Assembly (NCBI GenBank): GCA_036960175.1
Contig: JBALWH010000013.1
Span: 38,070-102,069 of the forward strand
Direction of reading: 5' to 3'
DNA: 64,000 nucleotides
DNA from: Motiliproteus sp036960175
GTDB lineage: Bacteria; Pseudomonadota; Gammaproteobacteria; Pseudomonadales; Balneatricaceae
Shown here one piece after another: positions 8,042-16,713 of the stretch. The notes beneath the pieces were generated by a model that saw nothing but the letters and a program-made list of their open reading frames with translations, was not told the origin of the DNA and did no database searches. A program made the translations under genes and the position numbers. Each line of letters begins with the position of its first letter. Position 1 is the first letter of the stretch.

Positions 8042-8596
8042 TTATACTCTCAACCAGGCTTGTGCGGGATGGGCATCTTCGTTTGTCTCAGACACCAGCT
8101 GGGCATGTTCGTCAAACTCCCAACACTGACCGCAGTTTCTATAATAGCTGAATCCACAATGGGGATAGACTGACTTACTGTCGACATAAGCCTGATAGAG
8201 ATCCACCACCTTTTCAATTTCACCCTGTTTAGCCATTGCACTCAGTTCAACCGGCACGCTAAAACCAAACAAACCCGGAACAAGACCCACAAGGAACAGG
8301 GGCGATGGCCTCTGCAATAATGTGAATTGAATTTTGGGCCTGAATTGTTCGCGCCATTCCATAGTCTGTTTGGTCTCTACTGCAGTTATAGCTGCGTGAT
8401 AGTCCACATCCGGTATATCCAGGGTTTGTTGTACAAGTAACTCAAAACCTGCTGGCGCTTTGAGCGTTGCCCCAAAGGTATCGAGCTTTCGCAGGCCTCC
8501 TGAAATGCTTTTATAACCAAGCTGGGTGACTAACTGCGAGCGGGTGAAACCCAGTGCGTTGCTGCGTTGCTTGATAAGTCTTTCGAGTTCATTCAT
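8042..8596 (-). CDS. Hypothetical protein with N-terminal HTH-like segment
   Basis: A 184-residue protein. I place the start at the ATG at 8596, which has AAGGA upstream, rather than at 8638. Residues 1-60 (ERLIKQRSNALGFTRSQL, then a basic KSISGGLRKL) resemble an XRE-like helix-turn-helix. A hydrophobic stretch (LFLVGLVPGLFGFSVP) follows near residue 100, and the C-terminal part has a CGQC pair. The function is unknown. It is the first gene of a two-gene operon with the small hydrolase. Confidence 0.4.
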   Translation of the reverse strand: MNELERLIKQRSNALGFTRSQLVTQLGYKSISGGLRKLDTFGATLKAPAGFELLVQQTLDIPDVDYHAAITAVETKQTMEWREQFRPKIQFTLLQRPSPLFLVGLVPGLFGFSVPVELSAMAKQGEIEKVVDLYQAYVDSKSVYPHCGFSYYRNCGQCWEFDEHAQLVSETNEDAHPAQAWLRV

Positions 8597-8802
8597 TGGT
8601 AATGTCCTTCTCACTCCATCTATAGGATCGATAGTCATAGCGGAGTAAGGCCAATGACATCGCTTTAGCAGTATTTTTTAATCGCCCTGCAAGTTGATGC
8701 TTAAATCGGCGAGGTAATAGTGTTCATCCCTGAACTCCGGTATTTTTCAATACGGGTTGCGCTTCCCTTCGACAGTGCCCATATTAATCGATAACCTATA
8801 CA

Positions 8803-8848
8803 TGTCTATATTGGCTACATATACAGGTCGTGTTTTCAGGCAGGTTAT
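8803..8848 (+). promoter_or_regulatory. Recurrent motif, copy c, with conserved tail
   Basis: The core (8803-8828) is TGTCTATATTGG then CTACATATACAGGT, followed by CGTGTTTTCAGGCAGG. It lies 207 bp upstream of the gene starting at 8596. Similarity to copy e (14596) continues for about 40 bp beyond the tail, into GAGCCC and ACGCAT. Confidence 0.55.
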
Positions 8849-8862
8849 TGACGCTGGGCTAA

Positions 8863-8949
8863 TCAGAGCCCCGCTACGCATCCTTTCTGCATTACCGTTA
8901 ATATATAGAAGATAAAAATGTAAAACGCTATAGCAAATATCTTATTCAT
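8863..8949 (-). CDS. Very small hydrophobic peptide (28 aa)
   Basis: A 28-residue ORF preceded by AGGTGG at 6-nt spacing, 32 nt downstream of the M15-like gene. Residues 2-20 are almost entirely hydrophobic (KIFAIAFYIFIFYILTVM), followed by QKGCVAGL. This is one membrane segment, or a lipoprotein-like signal with a cysteine. Such peptides occur as type I toxins, small membrane regulators or entry-exclusion lipoproteins. Its 3' end overlaps the block conserved between motif copies c and e, where the second copy is disrupted. Confidence 0.4.
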   Translation of the reverse strand: MNKIFAIAFYIFIFYILTVMQKGCVAGL

Positions 8950-8981
8950 ACTAGACCACCTTTTGTAACCTTGCGATTTGA

Positions 8982-9632
8982 CTAAACCAAGATCAGTTCT
9001 TGTGCCTTGGCATATCGCTGCTGTGGCGACATGCCGCTGTAATATTCTTGAACGTCACCACCGCTAATTAATGACGACTTGTCACCGGTATCCGGGTTTA
9101 CGACAAAACTTCTAATGGTTTGACTGGCATCCCCTTCTCGCCATCGAATATTGAATGCGCACTGTTCTCTAAAAAAGCACATTTCGTTGTATTCAGGAAT
9201 ATGATGGTGTATCCACCAGGCTAATGATGCCCAGTCACCGGTGCGTTCAAAATAGTCTTGGTAAGCAGGAATCACAATGCAGGCCGTGGCACCCATAAGG
9301 CCTTCTGCAGTCAATGCATCCCATATGTGTGCGCCGTAATTAGACTCGTTACTAGCGCAGTTCCAGCGCTTGCTTTGTCCAACGGCATTAACCTCGGGGG
9401 ATCTATATCCCGATCTAATCGAAACTTTGCCCCATACTGCATGAATAGGCTCTAATACCTTCTCACATAACTGAGATCCGGCTTCAATGGCCAGTGACGG
9501 ATTGTCGGGTGCATTAGTGAGCCCTTCTAGCTGGGCTATTTCTGAGTGCAGGAACTCTCGCATATAAAAGTTAGGCGACAGGCGCTGCCGACCCAGTGCT
9601 TCCAGTTTTTTGTAACTCCATTGTTTAGCCAT
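8982..9632 (-). CDS. Peptidase M15-like protein
   Basis: A 216-residue protein whose first half looks like the M15 D-Ala-D-Ala carboxypeptidase fold: LSPNFYMREF near residue 18, then SIRSGYRSPEVN, the usual signature near residue 70. The expected zinc motif (His, two residues, Gly, then Asp) is altered: SNYGAHIWD has Gly, His and Asp in different spacing, so activity is uncertain. The second half is not part of the core family and contains a WWIHHHIP cluster. No signal peptide is visible, unlike cell-wall enzymes; phage endolysin-like or non-enzymatic use is possible. The start has GAGGTGG. The gene is divergent from WYL regulator 1 across motif copy d. Confidence 0.5.
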   Translation of the reverse strand: MAKQWSYKKLEALGRQRLSPNFYMREFLHSEIAQLEGLTNAPDNPSLAIEAGSQLCEKVLEPIHAVWGKVSIRSGYRSPEVNAVGQSKRWNCASNESNYGAHIWDALTAEGLMGATACIVIPAYQDYFERTGDWASLAWWIHHHIPEYNEMCFFREQCAFNIRWREGDASQTIRSFVVNPDTGDKSSLISGGDVQEYYSGMSPQQRYAKAQELILV

Positions 9633-9686
9633 GAGCCACCTCGAATCTATCTGCTATGAAATCCATAATACGCCCCCGTACTTTTA

Positions 9687-9712
9687 TATCTATAATGTCC
9701 ATATACACAGGT
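9687..9712 (+). promoter_or_regulatory. Recurrent motif, copy d, before WYL regulator 1
   Basis: The core reads TATCTATAATGT then CCATATACACAGGT, a diverged copy. It lies 38 bp before the WYL start codon and 54 bp from the start of the divergent M15-like gene. This placement fits an autoregulatory operator serving both directions. Confidence 0.45.
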
Positions 9713-9750
9713 ACAGTATTCAAGCACATGTAGATTGAGGGTAATGCGGC

Positions 9751-10623
9751 ATGACTCAGGATGAAGAAACGCCAATTAGTTGGGATCTGTTACTCAGGTA
9801 CCGCTTAATCGAAATCATCGCGCTGTGGGAAGGTCGGCTAAGCAGTACGCATCTTTGTAACGCCTTTGGAATTGGCCGGCAGCAGGCATCGAAGGACATT
9901 GGCGCATATACTAAAGAGCTTGCCCCAGGCAACCTGGAGTACGATGGCTCTTTAAAGGGTTACAAGCCTACCCCGGCCTTTTGCCCCAAGTTCACCCAAG
10001 GCATAGCCGAAGAATATTTACTACTACTCACCAACAATAATCAATTAGGTAAAACGTTTAAAAACCTCGCTCTGGGAATGGAAAACACCGAACTACTGAA
10101 TGTACCCATAAGAGATGTTAAACCTGAAATTATTCGCGCGATAGTCACTGCAGCAAGACAGCAAAAACGACTGGATGTCGATTACGTATCAATGCATGCG
10201 CCCGATCGAGAAGGCCGGGTGATCGTGCCTCATACCATTGTGCACACGGGCCTGCGATGGCATGTACGCGCCTGGTGTGAGAAAAACAGCGATTATCGAG
10301 ACTTTGTACTTAGCCGGTTCAGGGGTACACCAGAAATAATGGATATGTCAGAGCACGGGGTAGATGCAGATACAGCCTGGCAACAAGAAGTTACCATTAA
10401 TCTTAAGCCTGACCGACGGTTAACCGAGGCCCAACAATCGCTTGTGGCCGCAGACTACGGTATGACCGACAATCAATTGAACATCACCACCCGCGGCTGC
10501 CTGGTCCATTATGCTCTTTGGGCGCTGAGGGTGGATACAAAAGACAATGCCCTGCAGGACAACCCTGTTGCACAACAGATTGTGGTCACGAATATGAATG
10601 ATTTGAGGCGATGGTTGTTTTAG
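9751..10623 (+). CDS. WYL-domain transcriptional regulator 1 (BrxR/CapW type)
   Basis: A 290-residue regulator with the BrxR/CapW layout: N-terminal winged helix (residues about 10-80, with GIGRQQASKDI as recognition helix), a WYL domain (about 130-215, with RLDVDYVSM, VPHTIVHTGLRWHVRAW and RDFVLSRF), and a C-terminal WCX-like part. Proteins of this type repress defence operons and are thought to respond to ligand or DNA damage through the WYL domain. GAGGG precedes the ATG. By eye it is a close paralogue of the protein at 20232-21095. Copy d of the recurrent motif lies immediately upstream, which suggests autoregulation and a shared regulon. Confidence 0.8.
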   Translation: MTQDEETPISWDLLLRYRLIEIIALWEGRLSSTHLCNAFGIGRQQASKDIGAYTKELAPGNLEYDGSLKGYKPTPAFCPKFTQGIAEEYLLLLTNNNQLGKTFKNLALGMENTELLNVPIRDVKPEIIRAIVTAARQQKRLDVDYVSMHAPDREGRVIVPHTIVHTGLRWHVRAWCEKNSDYRDFVLSRFRGTPEIMDMSEHGVDADTAWQQEVTINLKPDRRLTEAQQSLVAADYGMTDNQLNITTRGCLVHYALWALRVDTKDNALQDNPVAQQIVVTNMNDLRRWLF

Positions 10624-10765
10624 AAATTGCTACAGTCTCGCACCCACTTGTTTAATCGGCAATCCAATGGGCTGCAACCATTACAGCCAGAGGAATTTCA
10701 CCACTAAGTCACGCTCTGCTGCTAGTGATAAAATCTCTCCACAAATGGAAATATGGACAGGCCCC

Positions 10766-11035
10766 TCATTCAAAAAAGAGAATAAGAATACAAATCACGA
10801 TAGCGACACCTGTTCCCCAGACCAGTTTTGTTACGGGGTCATTCTCTAGGCGCCACGACAAGGGCATATCCTTAATCCCGAAATCATTGTGTAGTTTCGG
10901 CCTAGACGCGCCTGATGGTTTGGTCCCTGATTTGGTAATATACACTCCCGCGGCCATCAAGACGCCCCTTACACTGGCGGGGTTGGTATTAAATTTTTCA
11001 GCCAATTGCTCAACCAGGTCTGATGTATTCAACAC
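10766..11035 (-). CDS. HTH-like head plus membrane anchor, possibly a frameshift product of the ankyrin gene
   Basis: As a free ORF this is 89 residues from a GTG at 11035 with no Shine-Dalgarno. It carries a small helical domain (LVEQLAEKFNTNPASVRGVL) and a terminal hydrophobic segment, LVWGTGVAIVICILILFF. The same frame stays open back to 11104, overlapping the 3' end of the ankyrin gene, and contains no ATG. The ankyrin gene carries A AAA AAG at 11095-11101, in phase for a -1 shift that would fuse this ORF to it. I favour expression as a C-terminal extension that anchors the ankyrin protein to the membrane; independent translation from GTG remains possible. Confidence 0.5.
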   Translation of the reverse strand: MLNTSDLVEQLAEKFNTNPASVRGVLMAAGVYITKSGTKPSGASRPKLHNDFGIKDMPLSWRLENDPVTKLVWGTGVAIVICILILFFE

Positions 11036-11064
11036 GGACGGGTTCTGGGACTGATATTGTTCAA

Positions 11065-13965
11065 TTAACTGCTCTCGCGAGGCTTCACTCCAGTCTTTTT
11101 TTTAGACTTTTCCGAGGATTTTTTTGAGGCTTTTTTAGCGGTCTTTTTCTGGGCCTTTTTTCGCTCCTTTAATGCCACTTCTAGCAGAGCTACTATTTCC
11201 TCCTTGTCGTCATCATCGATATCTTCGCGTTTGTCGGCTATCTTTAGTAAATCCTCTAGTAGATCGGTATCAAGCTTGGGAAACAGATCCATATCATCCA
11301 TCCAGCTCAGAGATTCTAAGGAGCCAATAGAGACAGCCTGGGTAAACACACCCAATTCAGACATTAGACTTATAAAACCCGACGAACCATGCTCGGCAGC
11401 CAGTTCAGCCAGCGAAGAATATCCTTCACTATTAAGCGCTAATGGATCTGCGCCCAGAGAGATGAGTTCCTTCGCCACTTCAAGGGGGTCATTCGCGTCT
11501 AACGCCATGGAAACAGTTCCTTGGCCGTTGTCGAGTACAATGCTTAGATCTGCCCCACGACTGACCAAAAACCTAAGCATTTCGAAGTCATCATGTGGCA
11601 CCGCTACCAAAACGGCCGTACGGTTATTATTTCCCGCGGCATTTATATTGGCGCCCGCATTCAATAATTTTTTAGCCAGATCAATATCATTTTTCCAAGC
11701 TGCATCCATTAGCGCAGTGCCGCCATCCCCTCGGCAATAAGCCGGATTCGCCCCCATAGTAATTAAATCATCTACAATGTCCGCTCTGGAATTTGCCGCT
11801 GCGATCATCAATAAGTCATAATCCCCCTCTCCAATGACAAAATTGGGATCAATTTCTGTATCGCTTGCGAGATGTTCTCTAATCAGTTTACTACCCCCAT
11901 CAAGGGCGATATAGACGGCTAATTTCTGGTTGCAATTAAGTCCCGCCAGGACCGAAGACATAACTGGATCATTTACATTTAAGCCTTCAGAGACACTCCA
12001 CCCCGGAATTTCATGTTTCCACGCTAGTGGCGAGCCTTCCCAAACACCGCATATCGACAGTTCAAGGAGTGGCCAGAAATCTGGTTCATAGAGACCAAAC
12101 AGATCTTTCGAATCTGTTGCAGCGATTTCCTCGTCCGAAAATTCAAATCCGCTGTCTTTTAGCAGTATACGCTTTTCATTGCCGCCATCTTCATCCTCAC
12201 TTGCTAGAGCGGATAAAACAACCTTAAAGAATTCTTTGGGATAATCTTCTTTAAGCTCGGCGGCCATTTTCGGCAAAAAGGTTTTTATCGTCTCAACAGC
12301 CTGGTTTGCTAACCAATATAAACTCACAATGTTGGGTCGCCACCCGTGCTTTACGAACAGATCAAATATTTCAATTGCTTCGAGATCAGTTGTAGAGCCG
12401 ATGGCAAGTAATACTGGGTCAATTTCAATTCCTTGGCCGCCTCTTCGTACTTTTGCACCGCTGTTCAGCAGGCATTCTATAACTGCTATATTCCCATTAA
12501 TACAGGCCTCATGTAGAGCGGTTCTCCCATTGTCATCATTCTCTTCTCCGCCCTCAATAGGGAGGTTAACATCCGCACCGGCGCTAATCAGTGATTTCAA
12601 TATTCCCATATTGGCATCTATGGATGCATTGTGTAGCGCGACATAACCTTCGTAATCATAGATATCCGTCTTCGCTCCTGCGGCTAGCAGTCTATCTAAA
12701 AATATTTGATTCCCACGCTTTACCGCTGATTTAAGGACAGTCCAACCAAGATTATTCTGCCAATCTATATCTGCTCCAGCGTCAATAAATAGCTCCAGCA
12801 GTTCCTCAGACTCATTCTCTAAAGCCTGCATCAACGGCGACGACCCTCCCTCCCCGGAGGGTACAGTGTTAAGTTTTGCTCCTTGAGACACCAAATATTT
12901 ACAAGCCTCAGGTGAATTTACTTGTGCGGCAAAGGTTATTGCGGACATGCCGTCTGAGTTAGTGGCATTAACGTCGGCGCCATTTTCTACTAGAAGTTTA
13001 AGGTAGTCGCTTCCAAACTGTGCCGCGATTGCAATTGGTGGTATATCGTATGTTTCGCCAGCACAGATACGGGTATTTACATCTTCTTTCCAGCGATCGA
13101 CAGTATCAACAGCAATTTTGTAGCCTTCCTCATTGTCATCATGAAATATCGCAGCCCACAACGGATACTTATCTAGCCTTTCCTCTAAATCCAACGCTAA
13201 TATGTCATTAAGATCCACTTGACCATGTTCAGGCTCACCGCCTGACATACTAAAAATATTTGCTGACGTATCTTCGTCATCTTCATTCTCGTCTTCGTCG
13301 TCTTCTCCAAAAAGGTCATCTGCAACGGAGTCTAAAAAGGCAGGTATAGTGTTCATGATATTTAGGTAAGACAGACTTTGTATTAGTTCAAAATTATCAA
13401 AAATTTCCTCAACTGACCCAAATGCATACAGTGCCGCCACGATACCCTTAGATACGATGTCGTCTAATTGCGGCTCTATGACAGCCATAATCTCTGACAA
13501 TTGATCCATAGTATAATCGTCTTGCATCTCCTCTAGTTTTTCTTTGAATATGACTGTAACTAGCTCCTCTTCAAAAAGAGCGTCGTTTACTAAATCGCAC
13601 TGTGAGAGTTCATTCCGGCTAAAAAACACCTTTTCTACAGGGTGCTCTAAGACCTCAAGGTCAGGTAGAACCGAGTAATTTTGAATCGCATCGAAAAATG
13701 AGGTTATTGAAGCCATAGTTACGCGTACGCCTAGGCCATCTACTCGGTCGTCTTCATCCAGCTGAGTGAAAAGTGGAAGCGGTGAAACACTACCATCACC
13801 GTCTACAATGGCGTAATCAAAGCCATCAAATCGCATGGCATAAGGGGGCGGCCCGAATAGATCGTTGATGGAAGGATCTATATCTGCCATCGGCGCCACT
13901 GCAGAAGCAACAACCAGCTCTCGTATGTCTGATTGATCTTCAATAATCTGATTATATTTATTCAT
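11065..13965 (-). CDS. Large ankyrin-repeat protein
   Basis: A 966-residue protein. The first 290 residues are acidic and unassigned, with a run of Asp and Glu near 225. Ankyrin repeats run from about 300 to 500 (for example LKLLVENGADVNATNSDG, then TPLHEA-type units) and again from about 690 to 860. The C-terminal 60 residues are Lys-rich (KKTAKKASKKS). Ankyrin repeats bind other proteins, so a scaffold, or an effector with many partners, is likely. AAGG precedes the ATG. The small gene at 14057 lies upstream in the same direction. A slippery A AAA AAG near the 3' end may add a membrane-anchored extension. Confidence 0.75.
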   Translation of the reverse strand: MNKYNQIIEDQSDIRELVVASAVAPMADIDPSINDLFGPPPYAMRFDGFDYAIVDGDGSVSPLPLFTQLDEDDRVDGLGVRVTMASITSFFDAIQNYSVLPDLEVLEHPVEKVFFSRNELSQCDLVNDALFEEELVTVIFKEKLEEMQDDYTMDQLSEIMAVIEPQLDDIVSKGIVAALYAFGSVEEIFDNFELIQSLSYLNIMNTIPAFLDSVADDLFGEDDEDENEDDEDTSANIFSMSGGEPEHGQVDLNDILALDLEERLDKYPLWAAIFHDDNEEGYKIAVDTVDRWKEDVNTRICAGETYDIPPIAIAAQFGSDYLKLLVENGADVNATNSDGMSAITFAAQVNSPEACKYLVSQGAKLNTVPSGEGGSSPLMQALENESEELLELFIDAGADIDWQNNLGWTVLKSAVKRGNQIFLDRLLAAGAKTDIYDYEGYVALHNASIDANMGILKSLISAGADVNLPIEGGEENDDNGRTALHEACINGNIAVIECLLNSGAKVRRGGQGIEIDPVLLAIGSTTDLEAIEIFDLFVKHGWRPNIVSLYWLANQAVETIKTFLPKMAAELKEDYPKEFFKVVLSALASEDEDGGNEKRILLKDSGFEFSDEEIAATDSKDLFGLYEPDFWPLLELSICGVWEGSPLAWKHEIPGWSVSEGLNVNDPVMSSVLAGLNCNQKLAVYIALDGGSKLIREHLASDTEIDPNFVIGEGDYDLLMIAAANSRADIVDDLITMGANPAYCRGDGGTALMDAAWKNDIDLAKKLLNAGANINAAGNNNRTAVLVAVPHDDFEMLRFLVSRGADLSIVLDNGQGTVSMALDANDPLEVAKELISLGADPLALNSEGYSSLAELAAEHGSSGFISLMSELGVFTQAVSIGSLESLSWMDDMDLFPKLDTDLLEDLLKIADKREDIDDDDKEEIVALLEVALKERKKAQKKTAKKASKKSSEKSKKKTGVKPRESS
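11095..11101 (-). promoter_or_regulatory. Candidate -1 ribosomal frameshift site (A AAA AAG)
   Basis: The ankyrin frame reads AAA AAA AAG ACT. The last two lysine codons form the dnaX-type heptamer A AAA AAG. A -1 slip continues as GAC TGG AGT, into the ORF ending at 10766, and that frame has a stop just upstream of the heptamer and no ATG. A self-complementary CTCGCGAG lies 17 nt downstream as a possible weak stimulatory structure. No dnaX-like Shine-Dalgarno enhancer is obvious. Confidence 0.45.
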
Positions 13966-14056
13966 AGTTAATAGTCCCTTATTACTATTTCAATACAGTA
14001 AATGACAAATAAATTCGAGTATGGGTTAGATATGGCCTGACAAACGATGATATCGA

Positions 14057-14395
14057 TCAAGAATCTATGATTTCAGCCATTACCGACAGCACCTGAGGTT
14101 CAATCATATCCATGGAGTTACAAAGCGGGCTTGATGGGTCTCTTGTCTCAATCTCATGGATGAGATCTTGGCAATATTCTAAGGCATCCTGCTTGTCACG
14201 CTTTCTTCTGTCATCAATTTCTACCAAATGAGCATAGTATCCTTCTCCCTGCTCCTGCCAGCTTATATCCATTTCACTGTCAGCTGGGCTGCGATTTATG
14301 GCTTCAATAAATTGTGTAGCAGCTAGCCTGTCCTCGTCATTCATTTTATCAAGATTGGTTTGCTCAAACTCTTTCTGAAGGAATGCAGCTCTCAT
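14057..14395 (-). CDS. Hypothetical protein (112 aa)
   Basis: A soluble, largely helical and acidic 112-residue protein I do not recognise. AAAGGA precedes the ATG at good spacing. It lies 91 bp upstream of the ankyrin gene on the same strand and may be co-transcribed, making it a candidate partner of the ankyrin scaffold. Copy e of the recurrent motif is 200 bp upstream. Confidence 0.45.
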   Translation of the reverse strand: MRAAFLQKEFEQTNLDKMNDEDRLAATQFIEAINRSPADSEMDISWQEQGEGYYAHLVEIDDRRKRDKQDALEYCQDLIHEIETRDPSSPLCNSMDMIEPQVLSVMAEIIDS

Positions 14396-14840
14396 AATTA
14401 TATCCTTTGTAGCAAATGTAAAATTAGTGTATCTCGTAGACCTCGATCAATTCAATGTTGAATGTACCGAGCCCCGTCTGGTAGGCGCTGAGAAGCTTGA
14501 TTACGCGATCACCCAGGTTATTTATAGTGCTTAGATCTACGAATTAATAGCGTTCGTCCCTACAACAATGTCTATATTATGTGATACGCCTTATATGTCT
14601 AGATTGGCTACACATACAGGTCGTGTTTTCAGGCAGGTTATTGATGCAGCTGCTAATTAGAGCCCTGCCACGCATTCCTTTTTTCATATGGCCAATACAT
14701 TAAAATGATGCTTTAAGGTTTTTTCATAATTACCCATTTGCAGTACAATTTGCGCCACCGACTGCCTTTCGTTGTCTCTCCTAAAGGCGTCTAGTAAACT
14801 CAGGTATGATTCCATTGAATTAGCTATCAGGGTAAATCGG
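14396..14840. other. Divergent intergenic region containing motif copy e
   Basis: This 445-bp stretch separates the minus-strand ankyrin operon from the plus-strand coiled-coil gene. It holds motif copy e at 14596-14641 and a block after it that matches the region after copy c, including a degenerate version of the 28-aa peptide's 3' end. I see no intact gene. Confidence 0.45.
14596..14641 (+). promoter_or_regulatory. Recurrent motif, copy e, with conserved tail
   Basis: The core (14596-14621) is TGTCTAGATTGG then CTACACATACAGGT, followed by CGTGTTTTCAGGCAGG. It lies 200 bp upstream of the minus-strand gene starting at 14395 and 219 bp before the plus-strand gene starting at 14841. Confidence 0.55.
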
Positions 14841-15848
14841 ATGTTTGAACGTACCAAAAACTTTTTTCGTGATATTCGTATTAACCTCGATTTCCCAAAG
14901 TTTGAGCGTCAGTGCCGACTAGAGCATAACAATCAGGCAGATAGGAGATACTCAACAAAGAAGCTCGATGCTGAGAGAAAGGCCCTTGTATCCAAAATTG
15001 AGTCTGAAGCCAATAGTAATTTTGGCAGCCAGATTAAAAATAAGAAACAGCAGATTACTCGTAATAAGACTATAGAAAATAAAAAGGAGAAGAAAATTTC
15101 TTTATTAACAAGATACTACAAACAGGAATTAGGCGTTTTATACGAAAGAAAAGATGACCTGTTTTCAAAAAAGGCTGAACTCTATGAAAGTAAAAATGAA
15201 TTGAGTCGTATGATTTCTGATGCTTTTGATGAAAAAAATAATGCATATGAAGAGCTGAATTATTGTAAAGACCAAATTGACTCTTGGTACGCTAAGTCCG
15301 ACAGAACACCATGGTTATCTGGAAATTCGGGTAAAAAATTACCAAAACACTCTCTTTTTGGGCAAAGCTTCGGCGATCTTGACTCATATAAATACGCTAG
15401 GGACTCAGCCTTTGACGATGTAACGACGGCGAAAAGCAGAATAGGCAACCTAAAACAGGAGCAACACACATTCAACTCTGAAATATCAGAAGTAAAGCGT
15501 CAAATTGATAACCTAATAAGGCAAATAGGCACGGTCAAAGAAGACAGAGGAAAAATGTATGAGCTAAAGAAAGAAGGATTCAATAAAAATACGTTACAAA
15601 AAGACCTTGATGAAATCTACGAGGCTATCAAAACATTAAGGAATGAATTAGTAGAGTTAGAGTCAGGAAGGCGTGAATACGTTATCTCAGAAAGTCATAC
15701 ACAGGGAGTGAAAAAACTAGAATCAAACATTAGAAATATAGAGATGAAAAAGGAGCAATTCATAAAAATCTTTGATCTTGAAGAAAACCACCAGAATAGG
15801 ATTGTAACTCATAGAAAGCTATGGCTCAGAAAAAGAACTACGGCCTAA
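14841..15848 (+). CDS. Coiled-coil protein (335 aa)
   Basis: The ATG at 14841 is preferred to a TTG at 14772. The protein is almost wholly helical and very rich in Lys and Glu, with long heptad stretches at about residues 30-140 and 200-310 and a short break near 150-180 containing Gly, Ser and Pro (WLSGNSGKKLPKHS). No nucleotide-binding motif is present, so it is not an SMC protein. Codon use is more AT-rich than its neighbours, a sign of separate origin. The next reading frame, a broken hydrophobic gene, overlaps its end by 28 nt. Confidence 0.5.
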   Translation: MFERTKNFFRDIRINLDFPKFERQCRLEHNNQADRRYSTKKLDAERKALVSKIESEANSNFGSQIKNKKQQITRNKTIENKKEKKISLLTRYYKQELGVLYERKDDLFSKKAELYESKNELSRMISDAFDEKNNAYEELNYCKDQIDSWYAKSDRTPWLSGNSGKKLPKHSLFGQSFGDLDSYKYARDSAFDDVTTAKSRIGNLKQEQHTFNSEISEVKRQIDNLIRQIGTVKEDRGKMYELKKEGFNKNTLQKDLDEIYEAIKTLRNELVELESGRREYVISESHTQGVKKLESNIRNIEMKKEQFIKIFDLEENHQNRIVTHRKLWLRKRTTA

Positions 15849-16112
15849 CAAACTCTTGCATCAGAAAATTAAAAATTTCACCCTGCGCTACCATTAACTG
15901 CCGATAGTACTGCAGAAGTCGTCGATGCCGTTGGTGTAGGTGCAGGTGTGACCGCGGCGGCAGGTACAACAGGGATAATCGCAGGCACAGCTGGCGTGCT
16001 TGGCACAACAGCTGCGGCACTAACGTCACCTTTCGTCATTGCAACTGCTGCTGTTGTTGCTGTCAGTATAGGAGCTCTGGAAGGCAGCTGCTATTATCTA
16101 GATTCCGAGTAA
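15821..16112 (+). pseudogene. Frameshifted Ala/Gly-rich hydrophobic protein
   Basis: An ATG at 15821, inside the end of the coiled-coil gene, opens a basic N-terminus (MAQKKNYGLTNSCIRKLKIS) that stops at 15907. One base shifted, an open frame from 15873 to 16112 without any start codon encodes a hydrophobic Ala/Gly/Thr/Val-rich segment (VGVGAGVTAAAGTTGIIAG and more) ending in YYLDSE. Joining the frames near 15872-15890, next to an A-rich run, gives one protein of about 95 residues. I read this as a single membrane-active protein broken by an indel or sequencing error; a recoding event is less likely. It resembles the protein at 25224-25784 in composition. Confidence 0.45.
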
Positions 16113-16201
16113 TAGAAATATCATGATGTAACGACCCGTGTAGATACCCCTCATTGATGACATATCAATCTAGTTTTCAGATGCAAGAGAGCTAACTTTT
16201 G

Positions 16202-16690
16202 TCATCGATTGTTATTGTTGGGTAACTGCTTTAATCGGTCCATTGCAAAACCAGTGGATTGAACTATATCCAACCCATTGCAATTATTAAACAGCGGGGT
16301 ATCGCATTTTACTTCTGCGGTTAGTGCCAGATGATAATAGACCTCAGCCGAAGCATAATACTCTAGACCTTCTGCCGCTCGGCCAAGATAGTAATAGCCC
16401 TGATCTAACTCATGGCCCACTTTGGCCACAAGGAATACTAGGTCTTCCCAGCTTTGACGGTCGTATAGGTTACGTAGCTCGCGGCTTTCCCAGCCCCATC
16501 TCCCCGAGCAAGATATGCCACAGCTTAACCTCAAATTCCCCTCGCTGAAGGCATCAAAATAATCAACCGGGATGTTGTTAGCTGTGGTATAGCCACCAAA
16601 AGAGCACGCTGATACGAGAGTAACCCAGGAGGTAAATATTAGGACGGACAGTAGATGATACTTACCAGTATTATACAATGCTACCAGCAT
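16202..16690 (-). CDS. Predicted lipoprotein with TPR/Sel1-like helices
   Basis: About 162 residues from the ATG at 16690. The N-terminus has a basic start, a hydrophobic core (LLSVLIFTSWVTLVSAC) and a lipobox cysteine, so export and lipidation are likely. The mature part has repeated aromatic helices (YYYLGRAAEGLEYYASAEVYY) like tetratricopeptide or Sel1 units, and several Cys residues. It is probably a periplasmic, membrane-tethered binding protein. The gene is followed downstream on the same strand by no other lipoprotein component, so its pathway is unclear. Confidence 0.55.
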   Translation of the reverse strand: MLVALYNTGKYHLLSVLIFTSWVTLVSACSFGGYTTANNIPVDYFDAFSEGNLRLSCGISCSGRWGWESRELRNLYDRQSWEDLVFLVAKVGHELDQGYYYLGRAAEGLEYYASAEVYYHLALTAEVKCDTPLFNNCNGLDIVQSTGFAMDRLKQLPNNNNR

Positions 16691-16713
16691 ATGCCTAATC
16701 AATATTTGGATAA

